Shown here: positions 1 to 6,641 of the stretch, piece after piece
Layout of the letters: the number at the start of each line of letters is the position of its first letter
Numbering within the stretch: the first letter of the stretch is position 1
Assembly (NCBI GenBank): GCA_005882055.1
Contig: VBGQ01000043.1
Location: 1 to 13,911, forward strand
Length of the DNA: 13,911 bases
DNA from: Chloroflexota bacterium
GTDB lineage: Bacteria > Chloroflexota > Limnocylindria > QHBO01
Reading direction: 5' to 3'
Notes under the pieces: model-generated
Told to the model about the DNA's origin: nothing
What the model saw: the letters and a program-made list of their open reading frames with translations, nothing else
Database searches by the model: none
Program-made: the position numbers and the translations under genes

Positions 1-366
1 GTAGGGCCAGCGATGTTCCGCCATCCAATTCTTCTGCTGCCGCTCGTTGTCGCAGGTCACGCCCACGACGGCGACTCCCGCCGCGGCGAGGCGCCGGGCC
101 CCCGTTGCCAACGATTCCGCGAGACGCGTTCCGCGGCGGGCCTGCGCTCCGGCGGCGGTCGGTGCCGCGAAGAAGAGAAGCGCGACCGGCTGCTTCCCGA
201 CGAAGCTGCGCAGGTTCAGAAGGTAGCCGTCGCTGGCGCGCAACCCGACCGAGGGGATCTGATCGCCAACCTTGACGGCCAGGCCGGGAACGTCGGCATC
301 CAGCTCCTCGTCGAGCGGCCTCGCCTCGTCGGCCTTGGGCGCCTTGGCTGCCGGATCGGCGGTCAT
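1..366 (-). CDS. Peroxiredoxin-like (AhpC/TSA, thioredoxin-fold) protein, C-terminus cut by window edge
   Basis: The visible 122 residues have the layout of an AhpC/TSA-type thioredoxin fold. A charged N-terminal tail (about 1-25) leads to VKVGDQIPSVGLRASDG (31-47), then a hydrophobic strand VALLFFAAPT (61-70), a helix, and a second strand VAVVGVTCDNERQQKNW (98-114) like the 'vGIS.D....' strand of peroxiredoxins. No cysteine occupies the usual peroxidatic position after the first strand: the sequence there is PTAAGAQ. The only cysteine seen is C105. It may therefore not be an active thiol peroxidase. The ATG overlaps the stop of the upstream MutY-like gene as ATGA, which suggests translational coupling. 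The family call is from fold-level resemblance; the exact function is unknown. Confidence 0.6.
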   Translation of the reverse strand, partial: MTADPAAKAPKADEARPLDEELDADVPGLAVKVGDQIPSVGLRASDGYLLNLRSFVGKQPVALLFFAAPTAAGAQARRGTRLAESLATGARRLAAAGVAVVGVTCDNERQQKNWMAEHRWPY

Positions 367-1328
367 CGCGCGATTGTAGGCCGCGGGCCGCCGCTCGATC
401 CCCGCGCCGGTCGAGGACCAAGCCGCAGCAGGGAGCCATCGAGATGGGCGAGCCCGTCGCGCTCGAGGCCCTCGAGCGCCTCCTGCATCAGGCGCGGTTC
501 CAACCGCCCGTCGAGCGCTTCCGGCGCGAGGACGGAGGGCGTGGGGGCCGGCGTCGCATCGATCCGCAGCGCATACTCCGGCGCCGCCGCCAGCGCTCGC
601 ATCACGCCACCCCGGTACGCCCGTCGGGAACCTCGGAAGCTGCCCTGCCTGGGTACCGGCACGCGTCCCGCCGAGCCCCTCGCCGGACACCCGGCGGCGA
701 TTGGGCAGGAGTCACACGCTGGCAGCCGCGCCCGGCATATCACCGCACCGAGCTCCATGGACGCATGCGTCCAGGCGGCGCCATCCTCCGGAGCAGCATG
801 GCCGGCGTTCGCCAGGTCGTCAGCGAGTCGCTGCAGGGCGCCTCCGCCCGCGGCCCCTGATCCCGGCTCGAGCCCAAGGCGCCGGACGAGCCAGCGACGA
901 ACGTTGGTGTCGACCACCCCGACGCGCCAGCCAAAGGCGAGCGACCCGATCGCCCGGGCGGTGTACGGCCCGACTCCCGGCAGGCGCTGCAGGCCGGCGA
1001 GATCGGAGGGCCATCCGGATGCCTGAACCGCGACCGCGGCATCACGCAGCGCCAGCGCACGGCGGTTGTAGCCGAGCCCGGACCACTCGGCCAGCACATC
1101 CGCCTCCGAGGCGGACGCGAGCGCCGCGAGGTCCGGGAAGCGCGTCATGAAGGGTGGGTAGCGGACCGCCACCCGGCTCGCCTGGGTCTGCTGCAGCATG
1201 ACCTCGCTGACGAGCACAGCGTAGGGATCTCTGCTGCCCCGCCACGGGAGGGAGCGGTGACCCTGCTCGTACCAGGCAAGGATCGCGCGCCGCAGCCTGA
1301 CTGGATTGGTCGTCGACCGTCGCGTCAT
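363..1328 (-). CDS. mutY: A/G-specific adenine glycosylase (MutY-type, HhH-GPD, 4Fe-4S)
   Basis: This is a base-excision repair glycosylase that, by family, removes adenine mispaired with 8-oxoguanine. It has 321 residues. SEVMLQQTQ at 41-49 carries the catalytic Glu42. The helix-hairpin-helix is LPGVGPYTARAIG at 116-128. The catalytic Asp140 lies in VVDTNVRR. The iron-sulfur ligands are C198, C205, C208 and C214, spaced C-x6-C-x2-C-x5-C exactly as in MutY/Nth. The GLGYNRR segment (84-90) has Asn where E. coli has a second Tyr. The C-terminal 100 residues do not look like a full NUDIX-like recognition domain; they resemble the short winged-helix-like tail of actinobacterial MutY (inference). 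The start is an ATG 80 bases from the divergent aspartokinase start. Its stop overlaps the start of the peroxiredoxin-like gene. Confidence 0.93.
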   Translation of the reverse strand: MTRRSTTNPVRLRRAILAWYEQGHRSLPWRGSRDPYAVLVSEVMLQQTQASRVAVRYPPFMTRFPDLAALASASEADVLAEWSGLGYNRRALALRDAAVAVQASGWPSDLAGLQRLPGVGPYTARAIGSLAFGWRVGVVDTNVRRWLVRRLGLEPGSGAAGGGALQRLADDLANAGHAAPEDGAAWTHASMELGAVICRARLPACDSCPIAAGCPARGSAGRVPVPRQGSFRGSRRAYRGGVMRALAAAPEYALRIDATPAPTPSVLAPEALDGRLEPRLMQEALEGLERDGLAHLDGSLLRLGPRPARGSSGGPRPTIAR

Positions 1329-1408
1329 TTCGCGCGAGCCTACCAGCCGCCTTGACGGCCTGACGCGGCATCCGTCGCCCAGCGGTCGTGCGCTACCGTT
1401 GCGGGCCG

Positions 1409-2449
1409 ATGTCGCAGCCGATCGTGATCGATAAGTTCGGGGGCTCGGTCCTGCGCCGTCCGGAGGACATCGCTGCTGCGGTCGAGGTGGTCGTCGAGCA
1501 GCGGCGGGCCGGCCTGCAGCCGGTGGTGGTGGTCAGCGCCTTCGAGGGCGTGACCGACACGATCCTGTCGGCGGCGACGGTCCTGCTGCCCGATGGCGGG
1601 CTTTCGCTGCGCGAGCCTCGCCAGGCCGCAGACTCGCCGCTCGCCCGGGAGACGGACCGCGCGCTGGCGACGGGCGAGGCGCTCTCTGCCGCGCTCTTCG
1701 CGCTGGGTCTCCAGGCGCGCGGGATCCCTGCCCGATCCTTCTCCGGGGCGGAGGCGGGGATCCGGACCGCTGCGGCGCACCTGGGCGCCGAGGTCCGTCG
1801 CGTCTACTCGCGACCCTTGCGCCTGGCGCTCGCCGGCGACCTGGTGCCCGTAGTGGCCGGGTTCCAGGGGATCGGCAGCCATGGCGAGCTCACCACGCTC
1901 GGGCGCGGCGGGACCGACCTGTCGGCTGTCGTCCTGGCCGTGGCGCTGCGCGCGGATCGTTGCGAGCTCTTCAAGGACACCGGTGGGGTGATGGAAGCGG
2001 ACCCGCATCTCGTTCCGGCAGCGCGCTTCCTGCCCGCGGTCGACGCCCTGCAGCTCGAGCTCCTCGCCGAGCTTGGGTCGGAGGTCGTGCACCCGGTCGC
2101 GGTGCGCCGGGCCCGCCGCGGCAAGCTGCGCCTGGTCGTGCGCGCGCTGGATGCTGCGCAGCCCATGACCGAGGTGCGGCCCAACCTGTGGCGCTCGGGG
2201 CGCGACGCCGGTCCCATGATGCTGGCCGTGGATCGCAAGGAGCGGATCGCCCGTATCAGCCTGGTGGGGCCCGCGGAGCGCATGCCGGAGATCCTGCCGC
2301 TGCCCGCCAGCGGCGAGGGCTCGTTCGACGAGGGTGGCCTGCGGGTGGTCTGGGCGGAGGTACCCATCGCGCAGGCGGCTCGCGCAGCCCAGGGTGTCCA
2401 TGCCGCGCTGATGGCGCCCGCATCGGTCGAGGCCGATGAAGGTACCTGA
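1409..2449 (+). CDS. Aspartokinase-family amino-acid kinase, short form
   Basis: It probably phosphorylates aspartate, the first step toward Lys, Met and Thr, but the substrate is not proven. From the chosen ATG it has 346 residues. KFGGS at 9-13 is the phosphate-binding signature. ATGEALSAALFALGLQARG (87-105) and SGAEAGIRT (112-120) match the aspartate-side region. GRGGTDLSA (165-173) and FKDTGGVMEADP (188-199) match the nucleotide-binding core. Only about 75 residues follow the kinase domain (MLAVDRKERIARISLVG onward), enough for one ACT-like unit, whereas typical aspartokinases of 400-450 residues carry two. Feedback control may therefore be reduced or different. A GTG at 1388 is possible, but the ATG at 1409 fits the family N-terminus. 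The last 14 bases overlap the next gene. Confidence 0.85.
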   Translation: MSQPIVIDKFGGSVLRRPEDIAAAVEVVVEQRRAGLQPVVVVSAFEGVTDTILSAATVLLPDGGLSLREPRQAADSPLARETDRALATGEALSAALFALGLQARGIPARSFSGAEAGIRTAAAHLGAEVRRVYSRPLRLALAGDLVPVVAGFQGIGSHGELTTLGRGGTDLSAVVLAVALRADRCELFKDTGGVMEADPHLVPAARFLPAVDALQLELLAELGSEVVHPVAVRRARRGKLRLVVRALDAAQPMTEVRPNLWRSGRDAGPMMLAVDRKERIARISLVGPAERMPEILPLPASGEGSFDEGGLRVVWAEVPIAQAARAAQGVHAALMAPASVEADEGT

Positions 2450-2969
2450 GCTCCTCACCCCCCGGCTCCGGCTCCGGGGCTGGCGTGAGGGCGACGTCGA
2501 GCGCATGGCCGAGATCTACACCGATCCGGAGGTCATGCGCTACCTGCGGCCACTCGACCTGGAGGGGACGCGCCAGCAGCTGCTCCGCTTCGAGCGCCAG
2601 TGGGAGGAGCTTGGATTCGGGATCTGGGCGGTCGAAGAGCGCGCCAGCGACCGCCTCATTGGACGAATCGGCCTGATGTGGCACGACGACTGGACAGCGA
2701 CCCCGCACGACGCCGAGGTGGGGTGGACCCTGGAGCGTTCCAGCTGGGGTCAGGGCGTGGCGACGGAGGGTGGCGCCGCCTCCCTGGGCTTCGGGTTCGA
2801 GCAGCGAGGGCTGGAGCGGATCATCAGCATCGCGCACCGCGAAAACCGCGCTTCCCAGCGGGTGATGGAAAAGCTCGGCCTGCGTCCGGAAGGGGAGACG
2901 GCTTGGCGCGGGCAGCCGGTGACCTGGTACGCGATCGCCCGCAGCGAGTGGCAGGCGTCGGCGAGCTAG
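2436..2969 (+). CDS. GNAT-family N-acetyltransferase (RimJ/RimL-like)
   Basis: This 177-residue protein has the compact GNAT fold of the RimJ/RimL group. It opens with LLTPRLRLRGWREGDVERM (6-24), continues with the strand FGIWAVEERASDRLIGRIGL, and carries the acetyl-CoA loop RSSWGQGVATEG (about 100-111, the R/Q-x-x-G-x-G/A motif). It closes with HRENRASQRVMEKLGLRPEG, the usual 'N..S..v.eKlGF' end. The acceptor could be a ribosomal-protein N-terminus, another protein or a small molecule; the sequence does not say. The start overlaps the aspartokinase stop by 14 bases, so the pair is probably co-translated. Its stop shares the CTAG at 2966-2969 with the stop of the convergent kinase remnant. 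Confidence 0.9.
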   Translation: MKVPELLTPRLRLRGWREGDVERMAEIYTDPEVMRYLRPLDLEGTRQQLLRFERQWEELGFGIWAVEERASDRLIGRIGLMWHDDWTATPHDAEVGWTLERSSWGQGVATEGGAASLGFGFEQRGLERIISIAHRENRASQRVMEKLGLRPEGETAWRGQPVTWYAIARSEWQASAS

Positions 2970-3869
2970 CCGCCGAAGACCGACCGCAACCTCGTCTCCG
3001 CGGCGTCGCGCTCGGGGCCGGCCATGCGGTCCAGCCCCAGCAGCGCGGCACCCAGCACCGGACGTTGGGCGACCCGGCGAATCCTGGCCCGGCGAGCCAC
3101 GCGCCGCACGGCCGCCTCGATCCGGTCGAAGAAGAGCTGGTCCCGGTTGCGCATGATCCCTCCGGCCAGCACCACGTCGACGTCGGTTCGCACCAGGCGG
3201 AGGCGTCGGATCATGGCGATCGCCATCACGGCGACCTCGTCGGCGAGCCGATCGACGAAGGGCATAGGTGAGGTTGATCGGCCGCCGAAACCCAAAGTGG
3301 CGCGGAACCAGCTGCTCGAGGCGCGTATGCGGGCCGCGCCCGTCGCGCCCGCGGATCGCGGCCGACAGGGCGTCCTTGCCGATTCCCTCGCCGCCGCCCC
3401 AATCACCCGCAACGTCCCCCACGGCGGGAAAGCTGGCGATACGGCCGTTGGGGGCGATGCCCACGCAGTTGATGCCCGATCCGGAGATCACCGCCACGCC
3501 CCACGCTCGGTTCGTGCCGGCGCGCAGGCCGGCGAAGCCGTCATTACGGATGACCACCTCTCGCGCCAGCTTGAGCGGCCGAACGGCGGCGGCCAGCGCA
3601 CGCACGTCACTTGGGAAGTCGGCGCCGGCGAGGCACAGGACGGCGACCTCCGCGAGCGGACGGGAGGTCGACTCCAGCCGCGCGTCACGCGCCGCGCGCA
3701 CCGCGAGCTCCTCGAGGCGTGCGGCGCCTGCCGCCAGGCCCACCTGCTGATGCGAGACGGTCGCACCGTGGACGAGCGCGCGTAGCTCGCCGCCGGCGGA
3801 TACCAGCGCGAGGTCCGTCTTGGAGTTGCCGCCGTCGACGGCCAGGATGGCGGGACGCGCAACCTTCAT
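2966..3869 (-). pseudogene. BadF/BadG/BcrA/BcrD-type (N-acetylglucosamine kinase-like) sugar kinase, frameshifted by an internal deletion
   Basis: The first 200 codons read as a clean kinase of the ASKHA/BcrAD family. DGGNSKTDLALV is phosphate motif 1. VIRNDGFAGLRAGT, AVISGSGINCVG and GDVAGDWGGGEGIG follow. LVPRHFGFRRPINLT is the last family-like stretch. The frame then becomes arginine-rich nonsense. The rest of the kinase resumes in another frame as FVDRLADEVAVMAIAMIRRL, then VDVVLAGGIMRN (adenosine motif) and VLGAALLGLDR, ending in TAG. Family members have about 30 more residues between these halves (the segment leading to 'gD.vAr.ivdrLa.Ev'), so this is an out-of-frame deletion rather than a one-base error. 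The junction lies near 3255-3275, inside the loop of a 7-bp inverted repeat. The ATG overlaps the deacetylase stop (ATGA). Probable original role: phosphorylating an imported amino sugar or glycoside. An assembly error is the main alternative. Confidence 0.82.
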
Positions 3870-4534
3870 CGCGCCGCCCCGTGTATCGCCTCTTGCGCCG
3901 GTCGCGGCTCCCCGATCGGTTCGAGTCCCGGCGGGAGGTCAAGCTGGTCGAGCCGCACGAAGGTTGCTCCCGCCCTGCGCAGCTCCGCGACGATCTCCGG
4001 CAAGGCGGGAGCCACGGGATTCGGCCACGGATGCAGGAGCACCACACTGCCGTCGCCGTGCGCCAGCGTGCCGGAGATGACGTTGTGGGCAACGCCCTCT
4101 GTCGTCGCTCCCTGGTCCCACTCGTAGGCCTCCACGTGCCAGCCAACGTGCCGGTAGCCCAGGTCTGCCAGCGAGGCGATCAGGTCCGGATCATCGGCTC
4201 CGGTGCCGAAAGGGCAGCGAAACCATGGATGCGGATCGACACCTGTGGCGTCACGTATCGCCTCTTCCGCGGCGGCAAGATCCTCGCGAAGGCCCTCGGG
4301 GGAGAAGAGCGGCATTCGCGCGTGGAAGTGCGAGTGGCTGCCGACCAGGTATCGGTCCGCGATCCGTCGCGCAAGCTCGGGGTACGCCTCCACCCATCGG
4401 CCCTGGAGGAAGAAGGTCGCCTCCAGGTCGAGGCCCTCGAGCAGGTCGAGAACCTCCACCGTCCGGCCTGGCTGGGCTGGGCGATCTGCATGTTCTGCGT
4501 CGAAGGTCAGCGCGACCCGAACCTGGCCGGCTAT
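3866..4534 (-). CDS. Polysaccharide deacetylase (NodB/CE4 family), start codon unresolved
   Basis: A CE4-type metal-dependent hydrolase removing N- or O-acetyl groups, likely from an amino-sugar oligomer or cell-wall glycan. The visible NodB motifs are: ALTFDAEH (motif 1, catalytic Asp); HSHFH (motif 2, zinc ligands); FRCPFG (motif 3, R-x-P-x-G); GWHVEAYEWD (motif 4); LLHPWPNP (motif 5, catalytic His). About 220 residues cover the whole catalytic domain. No signal peptide is visible, so it may act in the cytoplasm on imported sugar. No ATG, GTG or TTG precedes motif 1 in frame until 4750, deep inside the permease gene. The coordinate given here begins at an ATA overlapping the permease TAG stop and is provisional. 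It sits tightly between the MalG-like permease and the kinase remnant, whose ATG overlaps its TGA. Confidence 0.82.
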   Translation of the reverse strand: MAGQVRVALTFDAEHADRPAQPGRTVEVLDLLEGLDLEATFFLQGRWVEAYPELARRIADRYLVGSHSHFHARMPLFSPEGLREDLAAAEEAIRDATGVDPHPWFRCPFGTGADDPDLIASLADLGYRHVGWHVEAYEWDQGATTEGVAHNVISGTLAHGDGSVVLLHPWPNPVAPALPEIVAELRRAGATFVRLDQLDLPPGLEPIGEPRPAQEAIHGAAR

Positions 4535-5625
4535 TTCTCGACTCCCGTGATCACCACGCCGCGCATGAAGACGCGCTGGAAGATCAGGAACAGGATCACC
4601 GGCACGATCAGGGTCAGCAGCGTCCCCGCCTGGATCAGGCCGGGCTCCTGGGCAGAGCGGTTGGCGCTGAACTGCGCCAGCCCCACGGCCAACGTCTGCA
4701 GCTCCGGCTTTGTGGAGAGGTAGATGAGCGGCGCAAAGAAGTCGTTCCACGAATAGACCAGGTGGAAGATCGCCACCGCGATGATCACCGGCCAGGCCTG
4801 TGGAACGATGACCGAGATCAGGGTGCGCAAGGGCCCGGCCCCGTCGATGGCAGCCGCCTCGTCCATCTCGCGCGGGATCGTGAGCAGGTACTGGCGCAGC
4901 AGGAACACGTCATAGGCGTTTGCGAAGAAGGTCGGCACCAGCAGGGGTAACCAGGTGCCCACCCACCCGAGCTTCACGAAGATGGTGTACGTCGGGATGA
5001 GCGTCACCGCGGCGGGCAGGAAGATCGTCGAAATGAGGATCAGGAACAGGAAGCTTCGTCCCGGGAACCGGAACCGCGCGAAGCCGTAGGCGACCAGCGT
5101 GCAGGAGACGACGGTACCGATGAGCCCGATGAGCGCGATCGCTGCGGTGTTGAAGAGCAGCCTGGGGTAGTTCAGCAACCGCCAGACATCGGTGTAGTTG
5201 TCGAATGTCGGATCGAAGGTCAGCGCCGGCTGTAGGGTTCGCCACGCTCCCTGCCAGGTGATCTGCCCGGCGCCCGGATTGGCAGGATCTACGAGCTGGC
5301 TCTCAGTTCGCCCCTTCTTGACGAGCGCCATCTCCTTGGTGACCCCGTTGATCGTCACCTTGTAGACCGGGAACTCGCGGCCCTGGTACTGGAAGGTGAG
5401 CGGGCTCGCGGGCCAGAGGGGAGCGTCGACCTGCGAGATCTGCTCCGGAGTCTGGAAGGACAACGCGAAGGAGCGCAGCAGCGGCGACAGGAAGGCGGCG
5501 ATGACCAGCACTGAGAAGAAGGTGACCAGGAAGGAATTACGCGTCTCGCGCAGGGAGCGCCGCCGGTGCGTCTGCGTCTTCTGCAGGGGCAGTGCGGGAA
5601 TCGGACGCTGTGCGGCGACGCTCAT
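4531..5625 (-). CDS. Carbohydrate ABC transporter permease, MalG-like (CUT1), with large first periplasmic loop
   Basis: The second membrane subunit of a sugar ABC importer. Of its 364 residues, TM1 spans about 33-56, and the remaining helices begin near 158. The EAA loop that docks the ATPase is EMDEAAAIDGAGPLRTLISVIVP (starting at 253, with the conserved Gly at 262). The C-terminus FMRGVVITGVEK is typical of MalG homologues. It is about 80-90 residues longer than a standard MalG-type permease. The excess is a hydrophilic stretch at about 60-155 between TM1 and TM2, with the short beta-like segments EFPVYKVTING and ITWQGAW. The ATG at 5625 lies 7 bases after the MalF-like stop, in the usual permease-permease order. 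Substrate is unknown; neighbours point to an oligosaccharide. Confidence 0.92.
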   Translation of the reverse strand: MSVAAQRPIPALPLQKTQTHRRRSLRETRNSFLVTFFSVLVIAAFLSPLLRSFALSFQTPEQISQVDAPLWPASPLTFQYQGREFPVYKVTINGVTKEMALVKKGRTESQLVDPANPGAGQITWQGAWRTLQPALTFDPTFDNYTDVWRLLNYPRLLFNTAAIALIGLIGTVVSCTLVAYGFARFRFPGRSFLFLILISTIFLPAAVTLIPTYTIFVKLGWVGTWLPLLVPTFFANAYDVFLLRQYLLTIPREMDEAAAIDGAGPLRTLISVIVPQAWPVIIAVAIFHLVYSWNDFFAPLIYLSTKPELQTLAVGLAQFSANRSAQEPGLIQAGTLLTLIVPVILFLIFQRVFMRGVVITGVEK

Positions 5626-5632
5626 GACGCGC

Positions 5633-6565
5633 TCACGACGACGAGCCCTCGCCCGCGTAGTAGACCCAGAAGCGGGCGCTCCAGAAGAGGATCCCGGTGA
5701 ACGCCAGGGTGATGATGAAGAGCAGCCAGGCCAGCGTCGCGCCGTACGACATGTCCTGGTACGAGAAGAAGGTCTGGTACAGGTAGAGGTTGAAGAAGCG
5801 GGTGCTACCTCCCGGTTCTCCGGTGCCCTGGTTGAGCACCAGCGGGACGAGGAAGTACTGCAGCACCTCAACGACCGCGAGGACCAGCGTGTAGAAGATC
5901 ACCGGCGACATCATCGGCAGGGTCACGTGGCGCAGCTGTCCCCACCAGCCGGCGCCGTCGATGCGCGCCGCGTCGTAGAGCTCGGTGGGGATGCCCCGCA
6001 ACCCCGCCTGGTTGACGATGATCCCGCCGCCGATCCCCCAGATGCCGATGATCACCAGGCCCGGATAGACCCAGCCCTGGTCGTTGAGCCAGTCCGGGCC
6101 CTGGATGCCCACCACGCCCAGCAGGCCATTGATCCAGCCGGAATCGGAGTTGAGCATCTGCGCCCAGATCAGGACCCCCGCCACGAAGGGGACCGTGTAG
6201 GGCATGAAGAAGAGGACCCGGAAGAGGCTCGATCCGCGGAGCGATCGACTGTTCAGCAGCAGCGCCACCGCGAATGGCAGGACAACCGCCACCGGCAGCG
6301 AGATGGCGGCGAACTTGAGGGTGACGAGCAGGGAATCCCAGACCTGCGAGTCGCCGAAGAGCGCGAGGTAGTTGTCGAACCCAACGAAGCGAAGGGGAAC
6401 GTCCTGGTTGAGCTTGATGTTCAGGAACGTGAAGATCAGGGTCGCGACGATCGGGATCAGCGTGAAGGCGAGAAATCCGATGATCCACGGCGACAGGAAG
6501 AGCAGGCCGCTACGGGCCTCGTGCCAGGCCAGTCGTGACATTCGCGGCCGTCGAAGGGCGATCAT
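5633..6565 (-). CDS. Carbohydrate ABC transporter permease, MalF/UgpA-like (CUT1)
   Basis: The first membrane subunit of the sugar importer, 310 residues. TM1 is LLFLSPWIIGFLAFTLIPIV (21-40), followed by the small periplasmic part FVGFDNYLALFGD (60-72) typical of UgpA/LacF-type permeases rather than the long-looped E. coli MalF. Further helices lie near 78-105, 115-137, 166-187, 220-243 and 275-296. The EAA loop is ELYDAARIDGAGWWGQLRHV (195-214). The chosen ATG at 6565 follows an AAGGA ribosome-binding sequence; a second ATG eight codons in (MSRLAWHEARSG) is also possible. The gene follows the binding-protein gene after a 76-base gap holding a strong hairpin, and leads directly into the MalG-like gene. 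Confidence 0.93.
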   Translation of the reverse strand: MIALRRPRMSRLAWHEARSGLLFLSPWIIGFLAFTLIPIVATLIFTFLNIKLNQDVPLRFVGFDNYLALFGDSQVWDSLLVTLKFAAISLPVAVVLPFAVALLLNSRSLRGSSLFRVLFFMPYTVPFVAGVLIWAQMLNSDSGWINGLLGVVGIQGPDWLNDQGWVYPGLVIIGIWGIGGGIIVNQAGLRGIPTELYDAARIDGAGWWGQLRHVTLPMMSPVIFYTLVLAVVEVLQYFLVPLVLNQGTGEPGGSTRFFNLYLYQTFFSYQDMSYGATLAWLLFIITLAFTGILFWSARFWVYYAGEGSSS

Positions 6566-6583
6566 CGGTCCTTGCCTCTTGGC

Positions 6584-6624
6584 ATTGAGCCTCCGCCCCT
6601 CATGGAGAGGAGCGGAGGCTCGAT
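6584..6624 (-). terminator. Strong hairpin between binding-protein and permease genes (attenuator or mRNA-stability element)
   Basis: GAGCCTCCGC at 6587-6596 is perfectly complementary to GCGGAGGCTC at 6612-6621. The outside of the stem adds one G-T and two A-T pairs, and inside one mismatch lie four more pairs closing a 5-base loop. No clear U-run follows, so this is unlikely to be a full intrinsic terminator. Hairpins in this position of sugar ABC operons are known to leave more message for the abundant binding protein than for the permeases; that role here is inference. Confidence 0.6.
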
Positions 6625-6641
6625 TGGGGTCCGGGAGCCGG

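Noticed and set aside
1340..2506. Long open frame antisense to the aspartokinase gene
   Set aside because: It mirrors a clear gene; its translation is rich in Arg, His and Gln with no recognisable motif, as expected for a shadow frame in GC-rich DNA.
3247..3282. Programmed ribosomal frameshift in the kinase
   Set aside because: No slippery heptamer or stimulatory structure of the usual kind is visible, and about 30 residues of the family core are absent, which a frameshift would not explain.
5396..6538. 380-codon plus-strand open frame opposite the permeases
   Set aside because: It has no domain-like pattern and the opposite strand encodes two canonical permeases with EAA loops.
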